64,000 nucleotides of DNA from Paracoccus albicereus (GTDB lineage Bacteria; Pseudomonadota; Alphaproteobacteria; Rhodobacterales; Rhodobacteraceae): contig NZ_JAKZEU010000004.1 in assembly GCF_024359525.1 (NCBI RefSeq), forward strand, positions 434,001 through 498,000. The letters are read 5' to 3'. This document shows, piece by piece, positions 36,635 through 46,047 of this stretch. Within the stretch, counting starts at the first letter, position 1, and every line of letters begins with the position of its first letter. The translations under genes were made by a program, and so were the position numbers. The notes beneath the pieces are model-generated. The model ran no database searches. It saw only the letters and a list, made by a program, of their open reading frames with translations, and was not told the DNA's origin.

Positions 36635-39600
36635 GCCACCGGCTCCTCTGCTGCGGGTTCGATGTTGACGAGGAACGCCTTGAATTCCGGCGTCTCGACA
36701 TTGGCGTCACCGACATAGGGCGTCAGGCTGTTCGGCCCCCAGCCCTTCTTCGCGGCGCCCATGAAGCCCCAGTGCAGCGGGATTCCGACGACATGGATGG
36801 TCTTGCCATCGCAGGTCATCGGCTGGAGCCGCCGCGTCACCAGCGCCTTGGCCCAGACCTCTCCCCGTTTGCCCCAGACCCGGACGCGGCTGCCGTTGAC
36901 GATGCCACGCTCGGCCGCCAGTTCCTGGCTGATCTCCACGAAGAACTCGGGCTGCAACGCGGCATTCACCGGGTTGTGCTTGGTCCAGTAGTGGAAGTGC
37001 TCGGTCAGGCGATAGGAAGTCGCGACAAACGGGAATTGGTCGCTGGACCCGAGGTTCTGGGCATCATCCTCGAACATGCGGCTGACCGGGTTGCCCCGCA
37101 TCCGCGCGTTGAAGACGTTGGCCAGCGGGCTTTCGAACGGCTCCATGTGGGTTGGGAACGGCCCGTCGCGCATCATCGCGCGGGTGAACAGGCGCGACGT
37201 GCCTTCGGCGTTCATGATGAACGGCATCACCTCACCCGGCTTCGACGTCACGCCGATATCGGGCACGTCATAGCCTTCCCACTTTTCGCCCGTCCACCAG
37301 ATCAGCGGACGATCCTCGGCCCAGGGCTTGCCCTGCATGTCGGCCGAGGCGCGATTGTAGAGGATCCGGCGGTTCACCGGCCACGACCACGCCCAATTGA
37401 GATAGGCACCGGTCTCGTCGGGATCGGTGTTGTCCCGCCGCGCCATGTTGTTGCCGTCCTCGTTCCAACACCCGGAATAGAGCCAGCACCCACACGCGGT
37501 CGAGCCGTCGGCTTGCAACTGGGTGAAGTTCTTCACCTGCTGGCCGGCCTCGACCAGAACCGCGCCCTCGTTCGCCGGATCGGGGACCGTCCTGAGCGCA
37601 CGACCGTTCATTTCCTTCGCCAGTTCCTCGGGCGTCGGCTCGAAAGGATCGGCATAGTCCCAGGTCAGGTTCAGGATCGGATCGGGCAGGACGCCGCCCT
37701 CGGCCTCGTAAAGCGCGCGGACGCGCCGTTGGATGCCCGCCATGATCCAGGTGTCGTGCTTGGCCTCGCCCGGCGGCGTGCCACCGGCCCAGTGCCATTG
37801 CAGCCAGCGGCCCGAATTGACCAGCGCACCTTCATCCTCGGCAAAGCAGGTCGTGGGCAGTTCCAGCACTTCGGTCTGAATCTCGGCAGGGTCCACGTCG
37901 TTGTAGACGCCGTGATTTTCCCAGAAATGCGCCGTCTCTGTTTCCAGCGGGTCCATGACGACCAGCAGTTTCAGGTTGGACAGCGCCCGGGTCAGCTTGG
38001 CCCGGTCGGGGAAGGACAGCAGCGGATTGAAGCCCTGGCAGAAGTACAGGTTGATCCGCCCGTGATGCATCAGATCGAACATGCGCAGCACGTCGTAGGT
38101 CGGCACGTCGAGCTTGGGCAGGTAATCGTAAGCCCAGTCGTTTTCCGCCGTCGCGGCGTCACCCCACATGGCCTTCATGAAGCTGACCATGAATTTGGGA
38201 TAGTTCTGCCAATAGCTGGTCTGGTTCGGCCGTAGCGGCTTGAAGGCCCGCGTCGACATGTAGGTTTCCCAGTCCGGCTCCTTCTCGGTCGGGATGTTCA
38301 GATATCCCGGGATCAGGTTCGACATCAGGCCCAGATCGGTGAGGCCCTGGATGTTGGAATGGCCTCGCAGCGCGTTCATCCCGCCGCCCCGCATCCCGAT
38401 ATTGCCCAGGATCAGCTGCAGCATCGCCATGCCGCGGATGTTCTGGGCGCCCTTGGAATGCTGGGTCCAGCCCAGGGCGTACATTGACGTCATCACCTTG
38501 TCGGGTGCGCTGCACTCGCCGATCATCTCGCAGATCGCGAGAAACTTGTCCCGCGGTGTGCCGCAGATGTTCTCGACGAATTCGGGCGTATAGACGTCGA
38601 CATGCGCCTTGAGCAGGTTCCACACGCAGCGCGGATCCTGCAGGGTCATGTCGACCTCGGCAAAGCCGTCCTCGCCGATCTTGTAGTCCCAGCTTTTCTT
38701 GTCGTAGTCGCGCTTTTCCTCGTCGTAGCCGGTGAAAAGCCCGTCAGACCAGCCGAACTCGTCCTTCACCAGGAAGGACGCGTTCGTGTAGTTGGTCACG
38801 TATTCCCACTGCACCTTGTCGTTCTCGATGCACCAGCGGATCACGCCCATCAGGAAGGCGATGTCGCTGCCCGGGCGGATCGGCGCGTAATAGTCCGAAA
38901 CCGCGGCGGTGCGGGTATAGCGAGGGTCGACCACGATCAGCTTGGCGCCGCGATGCGCCTTCGCTTCTGTCACCCATTTGAAGCCGCACGGATGCGCTTC
39001 GGCGGCGTTGCCGCCCATCACGATCACCAGATCGGTGTTCTTGATATCGGTCCAGGAGTTGGTCATCGCTCCACGGCCAAAAGTCGGGCCCAAACTGGAC
39101 ACCGTGGGGCCGTGTCAGACGCGCGCCTGGTTATCGAATCCGACGATCCCCATGGACCGGACCGTCTTGTAGGTCAGCCATGCGGTTTCGTTTGTGGTGG
39201 CCGATGCGGCCAGAAAACCGGCGGTGGTCCAGCGATTGACGGTCTGACCCGCCTCGTTGACCTGCAGCAGGTTGGCGTCGCGGTCATCCTTGATCGCGCG
39301 GGCGATCATGTTCAGCGCGTCGTCCCAGCTGATTTCCTCGAACGAGGTGCCGCCCGGCTTGCGATAGCGCGGCTTCGTCAAGCGCGTCGGCGCGTGGACG
39401 AAATCCTTCAAGGCGGCGCCTTTCGGGCACAGCGTACCGCGGTTCGTCGGGTGGTCGCTGTCGCCTTCGATGTGGATGATCTCGGCGGTCTCGCCAGCCT
39501 TCACGTCACCCTTCGAATACATGATGATGCCGCAGGCGACCGAGCAATAGGGACAGGTGTTGCGCGTTTCCGTCGTGGTAGCCAGCTTGAAAGCGCGCAC

Positions 39601-39714
39601 ATGCGCAGCCTCTGCCGCCTCCGCCTCGCCGAAGCCCATGGCTCCCAGCGACGTTGCCGCAACCCCCGCACCCGCCAGCCTGAGAAAGCCGCGACGCGAA
39701 AGGTCGATATTCAT
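36631..39714 (-). CDS. fdoG: Formate dehydrogenase alpha subunit, selenocysteine-containing
   Basis: A 1027-residue molybdopterin selenoprotein that oxidises formate to CO2 in the periplasm. A Tat signal ([12 protein letters not shown]) is followed by a [4Fe-4S] motif (CPYCSVACG ... GTLCPKGA). The in-frame UGA at 39117-39115 encodes residue 200 in the context [17 protein letters not shown], exactly where FdnG has Sec. The downstream part continues through GRGAMTNSW and [10 protein letters not shown] to the C-terminal dinucleotide-binding region. AGGAGG at 39722-39727 supports ATG 39714. A predictor without Sec rules would split it in two. Confidence 0.95.
39072..39117 (-). promoter_or_regulatory. 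Bacterial SECIS element of fdoG
   Basis: Directly after the UGA on the minus strand, the mRNA can fold with CCACGG pairing to CCGTGG at the base and an apical GTCC-AGTTT-GGGC hairpin. The apical loop contains GU, as SelB-binding loops do. Position and shape match bacterial SECIS hairpins; exact pairing was judged by eye. Confidence 0.8.
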
Positions 39715-39927
39715 GATGACCCTCCTGATGCCTGTCGTGATGATAGGTACAGGATCGAGAGTGCGAAGAGCGTGCCTCCAAGTCAAGGAAAAGCGGTGTC
39801 GGGCGGGACTGGCAGCCCATCAACTCCGCGCCAGTGGTTCAAAGCACATGAGTCTTGATTTGATGGACCGATGCCGAAAGACTGACGGGTGGGGCGACGT
39901 CGCATGATCGCTCAAAGGGAGGAAACT

Positions 39928-41073
39928 ATGACCAACAACGACAAGGCCGCAGCCGCGGTCTCTCGCCGTTCGTTCCTGCGTCGCGGGGGGGCGATTGCAG
40001 GGGGTGCGGCGGCAAGCACGCTGGTAGCGGCTCCGGCCGTCCTGGCGCAATCGCCGTTGACGCTGAAGATGCAGACCAGCTGGCCCGCATCCGATATCTG
40101 GCAGACGATGGCGCAGCAATATGTCGACCGCGTTCAGGCCATGTCGGGCGACCGCATCAAGATCGACCTGCTGCCCGCAGGCGCGGTCGTCGGTGCGTTC
40201 CAGGTCATGGACGGCGTCAGCGACGGCGTGATCGACATCGCGCACTCGGTCTCGGCCTACTGGTATGGCAAGAACAAGGCGGCGTCGTTGTTCGGCACCG
40301 GTCCCGTCTTCGGCGGCGACCCAACCAACATGCTGTCGTGGTTCTACCAGGGCGGCGGGCGCGAGCTTTACCGCGAACTGACCCAGGACCAGATGGGCCT
40401 GAACGTGGTCGGCCTGATGGCCTTCCCGATGCCCGCGCAGCCCTTCGGCTGGTTCAAGAACCCGATCAACGGCGTCGCCGACATCCAGGGGATGAAGTAC
40501 CGCACCGTCGGCCTGGCCGCAGACCTGCTGCAATCGATGGGCATGTCGGTCGCCCAGCTTCCCGGGGGCGAGATCGTGGCCGCGATGGAGCGTGGCGTCA
40601 TCGACGCGTTCGAGTTCAACAACCCCTCGTCCGACATGCGCTTCGGCGCGCAGGACGTGGCCAAGAACTATTACCTCGGCAGCTATCATCAGGCGTCGGA
40701 AGCGTTCGAGTTCCTGTTCAACCGCGATGTGATGGACGATCTGGAACCGGATCTGCGCGCCATTCTGGAACATGGTGTTGAAGCGGTCTCGACCTACAAT
40801 ACCGCCTACGCGCTGGACAATTATTCGGCCGACCTGCTGAAGCTGCGCGACGAAGCCGGGGTGACGATCCAGAAGACTCCGCAGGACATCCTGCAGGCGC
40901 AGTTGGATGCGTGGTCCGAGATGATCGCGACGCTGGAAGCCGACGAGACGATCAAGAAGATCCTTGACAGCCAGCGAGACTGGGTCAAGCGGACGGTCTA
41001 CTACGAACTGCTCGACAAGCCGGATTACACGCTGGCATACGAGCATTTCTTCCCGGGCGAACTGAAGATCTGA
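39928..41073 (+). CDS. dctP: TRAP transporter substrate-binding protein
   Basis: A 381-residue periplasmic binding protein of the DctP family with a twin-arginine leader (SRRSFLRRGGA) ending near AVLAQS. The mature protein has the family's conserved regions MQTSWPASDIWQ, GVIDIAHSVSAYW and GVIDAFEFNNPSSD, the last containing residues near the carboxylate-binding arginine site. AGGGAGG at 39916-39922 sets ATG 39928. It leads a TRAP operon and is divergent from fdoG with about 213 bases between. The ligand is probably an organic acid but is not identified. Confidence 0.92.
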   Translation: MTNNDKAAAAVSRRSFLRRGGAIAGGAAASTLVAAPAVLAQSPLTLKMQTSWPASDIWQTMAQQYVDRVQAMSGDRIKIDLLPAGAVVGAFQVMDGVSDGVIDIAHSVSAYWYGKNKAASLFGTGPVFGGDPTNMLSWFYQGGGRELYRELTQDQMGLNVVGLMAFPMPAQPFGWFKNPINGVADIQGMKYRTVGLAADLLQSMGMSVAQLPGGEIVAAMERGVIDAFEFNNPSSDMRFGAQDVAKNYYLGSYHQASEAFEFLFNRDVMDDLEPDLRAILEHGVEAVSTYNTAYALDNYSADLLKLRDEAGVTIQKTPQDILQAQLDAWSEMIATLEADETIKKILDSQRDWVKRTVYYELLDKPDYTLAYEHFFPGELKI

Positions 41074-41093
41074 TCGCGCATCGAAAGACCGCA

Positions 41094-41123
41094 CCCGGCG
41101 CCTTGGATGGCGCCGGGCCCTTT
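41094..41123 (+). terminator. Intercistronic hairpin between dctP and dctQ
   Basis: CCCGGCGCC at 41094-41102 pairs with GGCGCCGGG at 41109-41117 (9 bp, six-base loop), followed by CCCTTTC. It probably acts as an attenuator or 3' stabiliser that makes dctP mRNA more abundant than dctQM. Confidence 0.7.
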
Positions 41124-41142
41124 CGCTAATCCGAGAGATCCC

Positions 41143-41727
41143 ATGCTCCGCTTTGTGCGCTTTGCCGACGGCCTGTCGGCGTGGTTCGGCAAGACCTTCG
41201 GCTGGCTCATCATGCTGATGACCATCGGTGTCAGCTACGAGGTCGCCGTTCGCTACATCTTCAACGCCCCGACCTCATGGTCGCTGGACGTGAGCTTCAT
41301 CATGTACGGAACCCTCTTCATGATGGGCGGCGCCTATACGCTGTCGCGCGGCGGCCATGTGCGTGGGGATTTCCTGTACCGCCTTTGGCCGGTGCGGGTG
41401 CAGGCGTCGGTCGATCTGGTCCTGTATCTGATCTTCTTCTTTCCCGGCGTCTCCGCACTGATTTTCGCGGGCTGGAAATACGCTTCGCGCAGCTGGCAAT
41501 ATGGCGAGGTCAGCGTGAATAGTCCCGCCGGCATCCCGATTTTCCAGTTCAAGACGGTGATCGTCGCGGCCGGCATCCTGCTGTTCATCCAGGGCCTTGC
41601 CCAGATCTGTCGCTGCATCCTCGCGATCCGCGACGGCTACTGGACCGAAGCCGAAGAGGATGTCGAGGAAACCGAAGAGCTACTGATCCGCGAAAAGGCA
41701 GCCGAGGCGCATGCCCATGACCGCTGA
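41143..41727 (+). CDS. dctQ: TRAP transporter small permease
   Basis: A 194-residue DctQ-type membrane subunit with four transmembrane helices. The conserved segment is YEVAVRYIFNAPTSWSLDV. The C terminus is acidic and cytoplasmic. It starts 69 bases after dctP beyond the hairpin and ends 54 bases before dctM. With DctM it forms the sodium-coupled membrane part of the transporter. Confidence 0.92.
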   Translation: MLRFVRFADGLSAWFGKTFGWLIMLMTIGVSYEVAVRYIFNAPTSWSLDVSFIMYGTLFMMGGAYTLSRGGHVRGDFLYRLWPVRVQASVDLVLYLIFFFPGVSALIFAGWKYASRSWQYGEVSVNSPAGIPIFQFKTVIVAAGILLFIQGLAQICRCILAIRDGYWTEAEEDVEETEELLIREKAAEAHAHDR

Positions 41728-41769
41728 TCCCGCGCGCAACTGCCGCCCTGCCTGCGTCCCGACCCTGCC

Positions 41770-41784
41770 GGAGTATGGAAATTG
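41770..41784 (+). promoter_or_regulatory. Ribosome binding site and TTG start of dctM
   Basis: GGAG at 41770-41773 is spaced eight bases from TTG 41782. An ATG at 41775 is in another frame and leads only to a shadow ORF, so the Shine-Dalgarno site favours the TTG. Confidence 0.7.
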
Positions 41785-43200
41785 ACCGATCCTCAGGTTG
41801 CCCTGTCGATGCTGGGCGTGTTCATCATCCTCGTCTTTCTGGGCTTCCCCATTGCCTTCACGCTCATGGCACTTGGGATCATGTTCGGCTACTACGCCTA
41901 TTTCGACGCAGACCGCATGTGGCGCAGCTTCAACCGGCTGGCCGAGGATGCCGATTGGTGGACTTCGACGACGGGCTGGATCGAGGGGTTCTTCAACAAC
42001 CGCATCTTCGACCTGTTCATCAACCAGACCTACACGGTGATGTCGAACGAGGTGCTGACGGCGGTGCCGCTGTTCCTGTTCATGGGCTACATCGTGGAAC
42101 GCGCCAACATCGTCGACCGACTGTTCGGCACGCTGGCCATCGCCGCGCGCCGGATGCCCGGGTCGATGGGCGTCGCTGCGCTGATCACCTGCGCGCTCTT
42201 CGCGACGGCGACCGGCATCGTCGGCGCCGTGGTCACGCTGATGGGGCTGTTGGCGCTGCCGCAGATGCTGAAGGCGCGCTACAATCCCAGTTTCGCCAGC
42301 GGTATCATCTGCGCCGGCGGCACACTGGGTATCCTGATCCCACCCTCGATCATGCTGATCGTCTATGCAGCGGCTTCGGGCGTTTCGATCGTCCGGCTGT
42401 ATGCCGCAGCGATGTTCCCGGGTCTGGTCCTGGTCGGGCTGTATCTGCTCTACGTCATCGGTCGATCGATCCTGCAGCCATCCGTGGCCCCGCGTCCGAG
42501 TGAAGAGGACATTCCGCCCGTCCCCGGGGCCAAGCTCGCCTGGATGATGGTGACATCGTTCTTTCCGCTCGCGGTCCTGATCCTCGCGGTGCTGGGCTCG
42601 ATCCTGCTGGGCCTCGCCACGCCGACCGAGGCCGCCGCGATCGGCGCATTGGGCGGGCTGGTGCTGGCCGCTGCCTATCGTTCGCTGACGTTCCAGCGGC
42701 TGCGCGAGTCCGTCTACCTGACGGTACGGACGACCGCGATGGTCTGCTGGCTGTTCGTGGGCTCGTACACGTTCAGTTCGGTCTTCAGCTATCTCGGCGG
42801 CGAGCACCTGATTTCGGAATTCGTGGCCGGCATGGACCTGACGCCGCTGCAATTCCTGCTGCTCGCGCAGCTGATCATCTTCCTGCTGGGCTGGCCGCTG
42901 GAATGGTCCGAGATCATCATCATCTTCGTGCCGATCTTCCTGCCGCTTCTAAACATGTTCGGCGTCGACCCACTGTTCTTCGGTATCCTCGTGGCGCTGA
43001 ACCTTCAGACCTCGTTCCTGACACCGCCGATGGCGATGTCGGCCTACTACCTCAAGGGGATCGCCCCGCCCGAGGTTCGGCTGACGCAGATCTTCGCGGG
43101 CGTGATGCCGTTCCTGTTCATGGTCTTCATCGCGATGGCGGTGGTCTACATCTTCCCGCAGACGGTCTACTGGCTGCCGCAGGTCTTCTATGGCGGCTGA
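41782..43200 (+). CDS. dctM: TRAP transporter large permease
   Basis: A 472-residue DctM subunit with about 12-14 transmembrane helices. Family motifs include GTLGILIPPSIMLIVY, ATPTEAAAIGALG and LNLQTSFLTPPMAMSAYYLK. The long loop near residues 45-75 (RLAEDADWWTSTTGWIEGFF) is seen in the subgroup annotated as mannitol/chloroaromatic TRAP transporters, though such labels say little about substrate. It starts at TTG. The 3' end overlaps the amidase gene by 11 bases, which ties transport to amide hydrolysis. Confidence 0.92.
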   Translation: MTDPQVALSMLGVFIILVFLGFPIAFTLMALGIMFGYYAYFDADRMWRSFNRLAEDADWWTSTTGWIEGFFNNRIFDLFINQTYTVMSNEVLTAVPLFLFMGYIVERANIVDRLFGTLAIAARRMPGSMGVAALITCALFATATGIVGAVVTLMGLLALPQMLKARYNPSFASGIICAGGTLGILIPPSIMLIVYAAASGVSIVRLYAAAMFPGLVLVGLYLLYVIGRSILQPSVAPRPSEEDIPPVPGAKLAWMMVTSFFPLAVLILAVLGSILLGLATPTEAAAIGALGGLVLAAAYRSLTFQRLRESVYLTVRTTAMVCWLFVGSYTFSSVFSYLGGEHLISEFVAGMDLTPLQFLLLAQLIIFLLGWPLEWSEIIIIFVPIFLPLLNMFGVDPLFFGILVALNLQTSFLTPPMAMSAYYLKGIAPPEVRLTQIFAGVMPFLFMVFIAMAVVYIFPQTVYWLPQVFYGG

Positions 43201-44530
43201 GCTGACAAGGCTTGACGCGACCGATCTGCGCGACCGCCTGGCCAGGGGTGAGCTGTCGGTGGTCGAGGTCGTGACTGCGCATCTCAAGCGTATCGCGGAA
43301 ACCGAGGCGGAGTTGCAGGCCTGGGCGTGGCTTGACGGCGAGCATGCGCTGGCACAGGCCCGCGCGCTGGACGATCGGCGCAAGTCGGGCGCCGCGATCG
43401 GGCCGCTGCACGGCGTGCCGGTCGGGATCAAGGACATCATCGACGTCGCGCGTGTGCCCTGCGAATACGGCTCACCCATCGGCAAGGGGCGCGTTCCGCG
43501 CGAGGATGCGGCGCTGATCGCACGCCTGCGCGCCTCCGGAGCGGTGATCATGGGCAAGACCGTCACCACCGAGCTTGCCTTCATGAACCCGTCGAAATCG
43601 CGCAATCCGCACGACGGCACGCGGACGCCCGGTGGCTCCTCAGCCGGGTCCGCTGTGGCCGTCGCTGCGGGACATGTGCCGTTGGCCGTCGGCACGCAAA
43701 CCGGCGGGTCGGTCATCCGGCCCGCGTCCTTTTGCGGGATCGTCGGCTTCAAGCCCAGCTTCGGAATGATCGGCCGGACGGGCACCCTGCCGCAATCGCC
43801 CTTCCTCGACACTGTCGGCGTCTTCGCCCGCAACGTGGGTGATGCAGCCCTGCTGGCCGAGGTCCTTGCGGGTCACGATCCCGCCGATCTCGCCAGTGCC
43901 CCGATGCCCGCGCCGCGTCTGGCGCAAACGGCGGCAGAGGCGCCGCCGGTGACGCCGGATTTCGCCCTGGCCGATCTACCCGCCCCGCCCGAAACCTCAC
44001 CTGCAATGCAGTCTGCGATGGACGAACTGGCCGAACTGCTTGGCGATCGTTGCGAGCGCTTCACGCTCCCTGCAGAATTCGCCGAGGCGCGCGAGATCCG
44101 CAGCCGCATCAACATGGCCGAAATGGCCAAGCATTATTACGCGCTTGAAAAGAAGGGCCGCGCGCAGATGTCGCAGATCGTGACCGACGCGCTGGACGAA
44201 GGAAAGGCGGTGCTGGCGCGCGATTACCTGTCGGCGCTGGATTGGCGGGCGGTGCTGAACGCCGGTCTCGACCGCATTTTCGAGCGTTGCGATGCGATCC
44301 TTTGCGCTGCCAGTCCAGGGCCAGCGCCCGGGCTCGAGACGACCGGCGATCCGTCGTTCAACGGGATCTGGACGCTGTGCGGCACACCGGTCGTGACGCT
44401 GCCGGTCTTTCAGGACGCGGACGGAATGCCGATGGGGCTGCAACTGATCGGGCGCGTGGGGGATGACGCGCGACTGCTGCGAACCGCGAACTGGCTGATG
44501 ACCTATCTAAGCGAAGGGAACGAGACATGA
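43190..44530 (+). CDS. Amidase-signature hydrolase
   Basis: A 446-residue amidase-signature enzyme with the Ser-cisSer-Lys triad: Lys in PVGIKDIID, the cis-Ser in GGSSAGSAVAVA and the nucleophile Ser in TQTGGSVIRPASFCG. It hydrolyses an amide or ester in the cytoplasm. It is not GatA, because no gatCB is near and the sequence around the triad is closer to general amidases. The gene overlaps dctM by 11 bases, so the substrate is likely to be imported by the TRAP system; this is inference from position. Confidence 0.9.
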   Translation: MAAELTRLDATDLRDRLARGELSVVEVVTAHLKRIAETEAELQAWAWLDGEHALAQARALDDRRKSGAAIGPLHGVPVGIKDIIDVARVPCEYGSPIGKGRVPREDAALIARLRASGAVIMGKTVTTELAFMNPSKSRNPHDGTRTPGGSSAGSAVAVAAGHVPLAVGTQTGGSVIRPASFCGIVGFKPSFGMIGRTGTLPQSPFLDTVGVFARNVGDAALLAEVLAGHDPADLASAPMPAPRLAQTAAEAPPVTPDFALADLPAPPETSPAMQSAMDELAELLGDRCERFTLPAEFAEAREIRSRINMAEMAKHYYALEKKGRAQMSQIVTDALDEGKAVLARDYLSALDWRAVLNAGLDRIFERCDAILCAASPGPAPGLETTGDPSFNGIWTLCGTPVVTLPVFQDADGMPMGLQLIGRVGDDARLLRTANWLMTYLSEGNET

Positions 44531-44736
44531 CCGACAAGGTTCTGGCGCTGATCGCCTACGTCGTGATGGCGGCGTTTCTGGTCATCCTGCTGATCTATGT
44601 TCCGCGTTTCGATCTGGCAGGCGTGGTGATCGTCACCCTGCTTCTGGCAGGCTGGGACACGTTGCAGGTGATGCGCAGTCACCAGCGTCCGGGGCACGAA
44701 ACGCATCCGCCACACGACCCGCGCGACGACATCTGA
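44527..44736 (+). CDS. Small two-helix membrane protein
   Basis: A 69-residue protein with two hydrophobic helices (about residues 5-25 and 28-45) and a hydrophilic, His/Pro-rich cytoplasmic or periplasmic tail (HQRPGHETHPPHDPRDD). It overlaps the amidase gene by four bases (ATGA), so it belongs to the TRAP-amidase operon. No known family is recognised. It may be an accessory membrane element of that system. Confidence 0.7.
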   Translation: MTDKVLALIAYVVMAAFLVILLIYVPRFDLAGVVIVTLLLAGWDTLQVMRSHQRPGHETHPPHDPRDDI

Positions 44737-44830
44737 AGCCCCGCCATCCGACCTGTACGGACTTGTTGCCGCCTTGCGCATCGAAGCGCAGGCGATTAAG
44801 CAACAACTTTAGTCAGGTTAATGGACGGTC

Positions 44831-45604
44831 ATGATGCGGACGATCGATCGGGTCTTGGTGACGATAGCGGCGATCCTTGCCGGCGCTCTGCCGGCGGGTG
44901 CGCAGGTACTGGCGCTTCCGTCTGCCGGCACGCTGCCGCATGATCTGTCACCGCTGGGCATGTTCATGGCCGCGGACATCGTCGTTAAGGCGGTGATGGT
45001 CGGTCTGATCTTCGCCTCGATTGTGACCTGGACCGTCTTCGTGGTGAAGGCACTGGAACTGCGCTTCGCCGCCGCCCGTGCCAGCCGCGCCCTGACCACG
45101 ATCGAGCGATCAGACAGCCTGACGGCTGCCGTTTCTGCCTGCAATCAGCGCGGCAGCGTCGCGGAACAGATGCTGCACAACGCCCGGGCCGAGATTGCAT
45201 TGTCGGCGCAAGGCCGCAACGATGCGGCGCTGAAAGAGCGTGTGTCCTCGCGTCTCTCCGATATCGCTGCGCAGGCGGGACGCGGCATGGCGATCGGCAC
45301 CGGACTGCTGGCCACGATCGGCTCGACCGCGCCTTTCGTCGGTCTTTTCGGCACGGTCTGGGGAATCATGAACAGCTTCATCGGCATTTCGCAGGCACAG
45401 ACGACGAACCTCGCCGTCGTCGCGCCGGGCATCGCCGAGGCGCTGCTGGCGACGGCGCTTGGCCTGGTCGCGGCCATTCCGGCGGTGGTGATCTACAACA
45501 TGTTCGCACGCGGCATCGCCGGCTATCGTCAGCGGCTGGCACTGATCGCCTCGTCCATCGAACGGCTGGTCAGCCGCGATCTGGACCGCACGGGAGCGAT
45601 CTGA
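44831..45604 (+). CDS. exbB: ExbB / MotA-TolQ-ExbB proton channel protein
   Basis: A 257-residue ExbB with an N-terminal signal-like helix (about 8-24), then three transmembrane helices of the MotA/TolQ/ExbB fold: about 48-72, then about 155-180 ([21 protein letters not shown]) and about 198-222. It forms the proton channel with ExbD that energises TonB. The start may be Met1 or Met2, as ATGATG occurs with a weak upstream site. It heads an exbB-exbD-tonB-hydrolase operon that starts 94 bases after the small membrane gene. Confidence 0.93.
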   Translation: MMRTIDRVLVTIAAILAGALPAGAQVLALPSAGTLPHDLSPLGMFMAADIVVKAVMVGLIFASIVTWTVFVVKALELRFAAARASRALTTIERSDSLTAAVSACNQRGSVAEQMLHNARAEIALSAQGRNDAALKERVSSRLSDIAAQAGRGMAIGTGLLATIGSTAPFVGLFGTVWGIMNSFIGISQAQTTNLAVVAPGIAEALLATALGLVAAIPAVVIYNMFARGIAGYRQRLALIASSIERLVSRDLDRTGAI

Positions 45605-46047
45605 TGGCGGGGCGGTTGGATGATGGCGACGACCTGACCGAAGCGCACGAGATCAACGTGACGCCGTTCATCGACGTGATGCTGGTCCTGCTGATCATCT
45701 TCATGGTCGCGGCACCGCTGGCCACCGTCGACATCAATGTCGATCTGCCGCAATCCAACGCAAATCCCGCTCAACGTCCGGATCAGCCGGTTTGGTTGAC
45801 CGTCGCGCCCGACCTGTCGCTCAGCCTAGGCGACACCAATGTCCCGCGCGAGGCGCTGGCGCAAGGTCTGGCGCAGGCGACCGACAACGATCCGGAAGCG
45901 CGGATCTTCCTGCGCGCGGATCGTGAGGTCAGCTATGGCGATTTGATGGCGGTGATGAACGACATCCGCGACGGCGGCTGGACCAAGATCGCATTGGTCG
46001 GGCTGGAAAGCGCCGATGCATCCGGGGCCGAGGTCCCCGCAGAGTGA
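45604..46047 (+). CDS. exbD: ExbD
   Basis: A 147-residue ExbD with one transmembrane helix (about residues 20-42) containing the channel aspartate in NVTPFIDVMLVLLIIFM. It has a periplasmic domain ending at about residue 140. It shares one base with exbB (TGATG) and four with tonB, so all three are tightly coupled. Confidence 0.94.
   Translation: MAGRLDDGDDLTEAHEINVTPFIDVMLVLLIIFMVAAPLATVDINVDLPQSNANPAQRPDQPVWLTVAPDLSLSLGDTNVPREALAQGLAQATDNDPEARIFLRADREVSYGDLMAVMNDIRDGGWTKIALVGLESADASGAEVPAE

Noticed and set aside
36511..38235. Plus-strand ORF of 574 codons
   Set aside because: Antisense to fdoG, with shadow-like composition and no motif.
36631..39786. Two separate ORFs that could be read as a frameshifted or nonsense-broken formate dehydrogenase
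   Set aside because: Both lie in the same frame, are separated by a single TGA at the known Sec site and are followed by a SECIS-like hairpin; the sel genes are adjacent.
30638..39900. Genomic island integrated at the selC tRNA, with an attachment-site repeat
   Set aside because: No integrase and no second copy of the tRNA 3' end was seen near the other edge of the sel-fdo cluster.
41775..42503. ATG-initiated ORF overlapping dctM
   Set aside because: It is in a different frame, Arg/His-rich, and ends inside dctM; the TTG frame encodes a clear DctM.
44780..44830. Fur or Irr operator upstream of exbB
   Set aside because: The region is AT-richer than its surroundings, but I could not match a known iron box with confidence.
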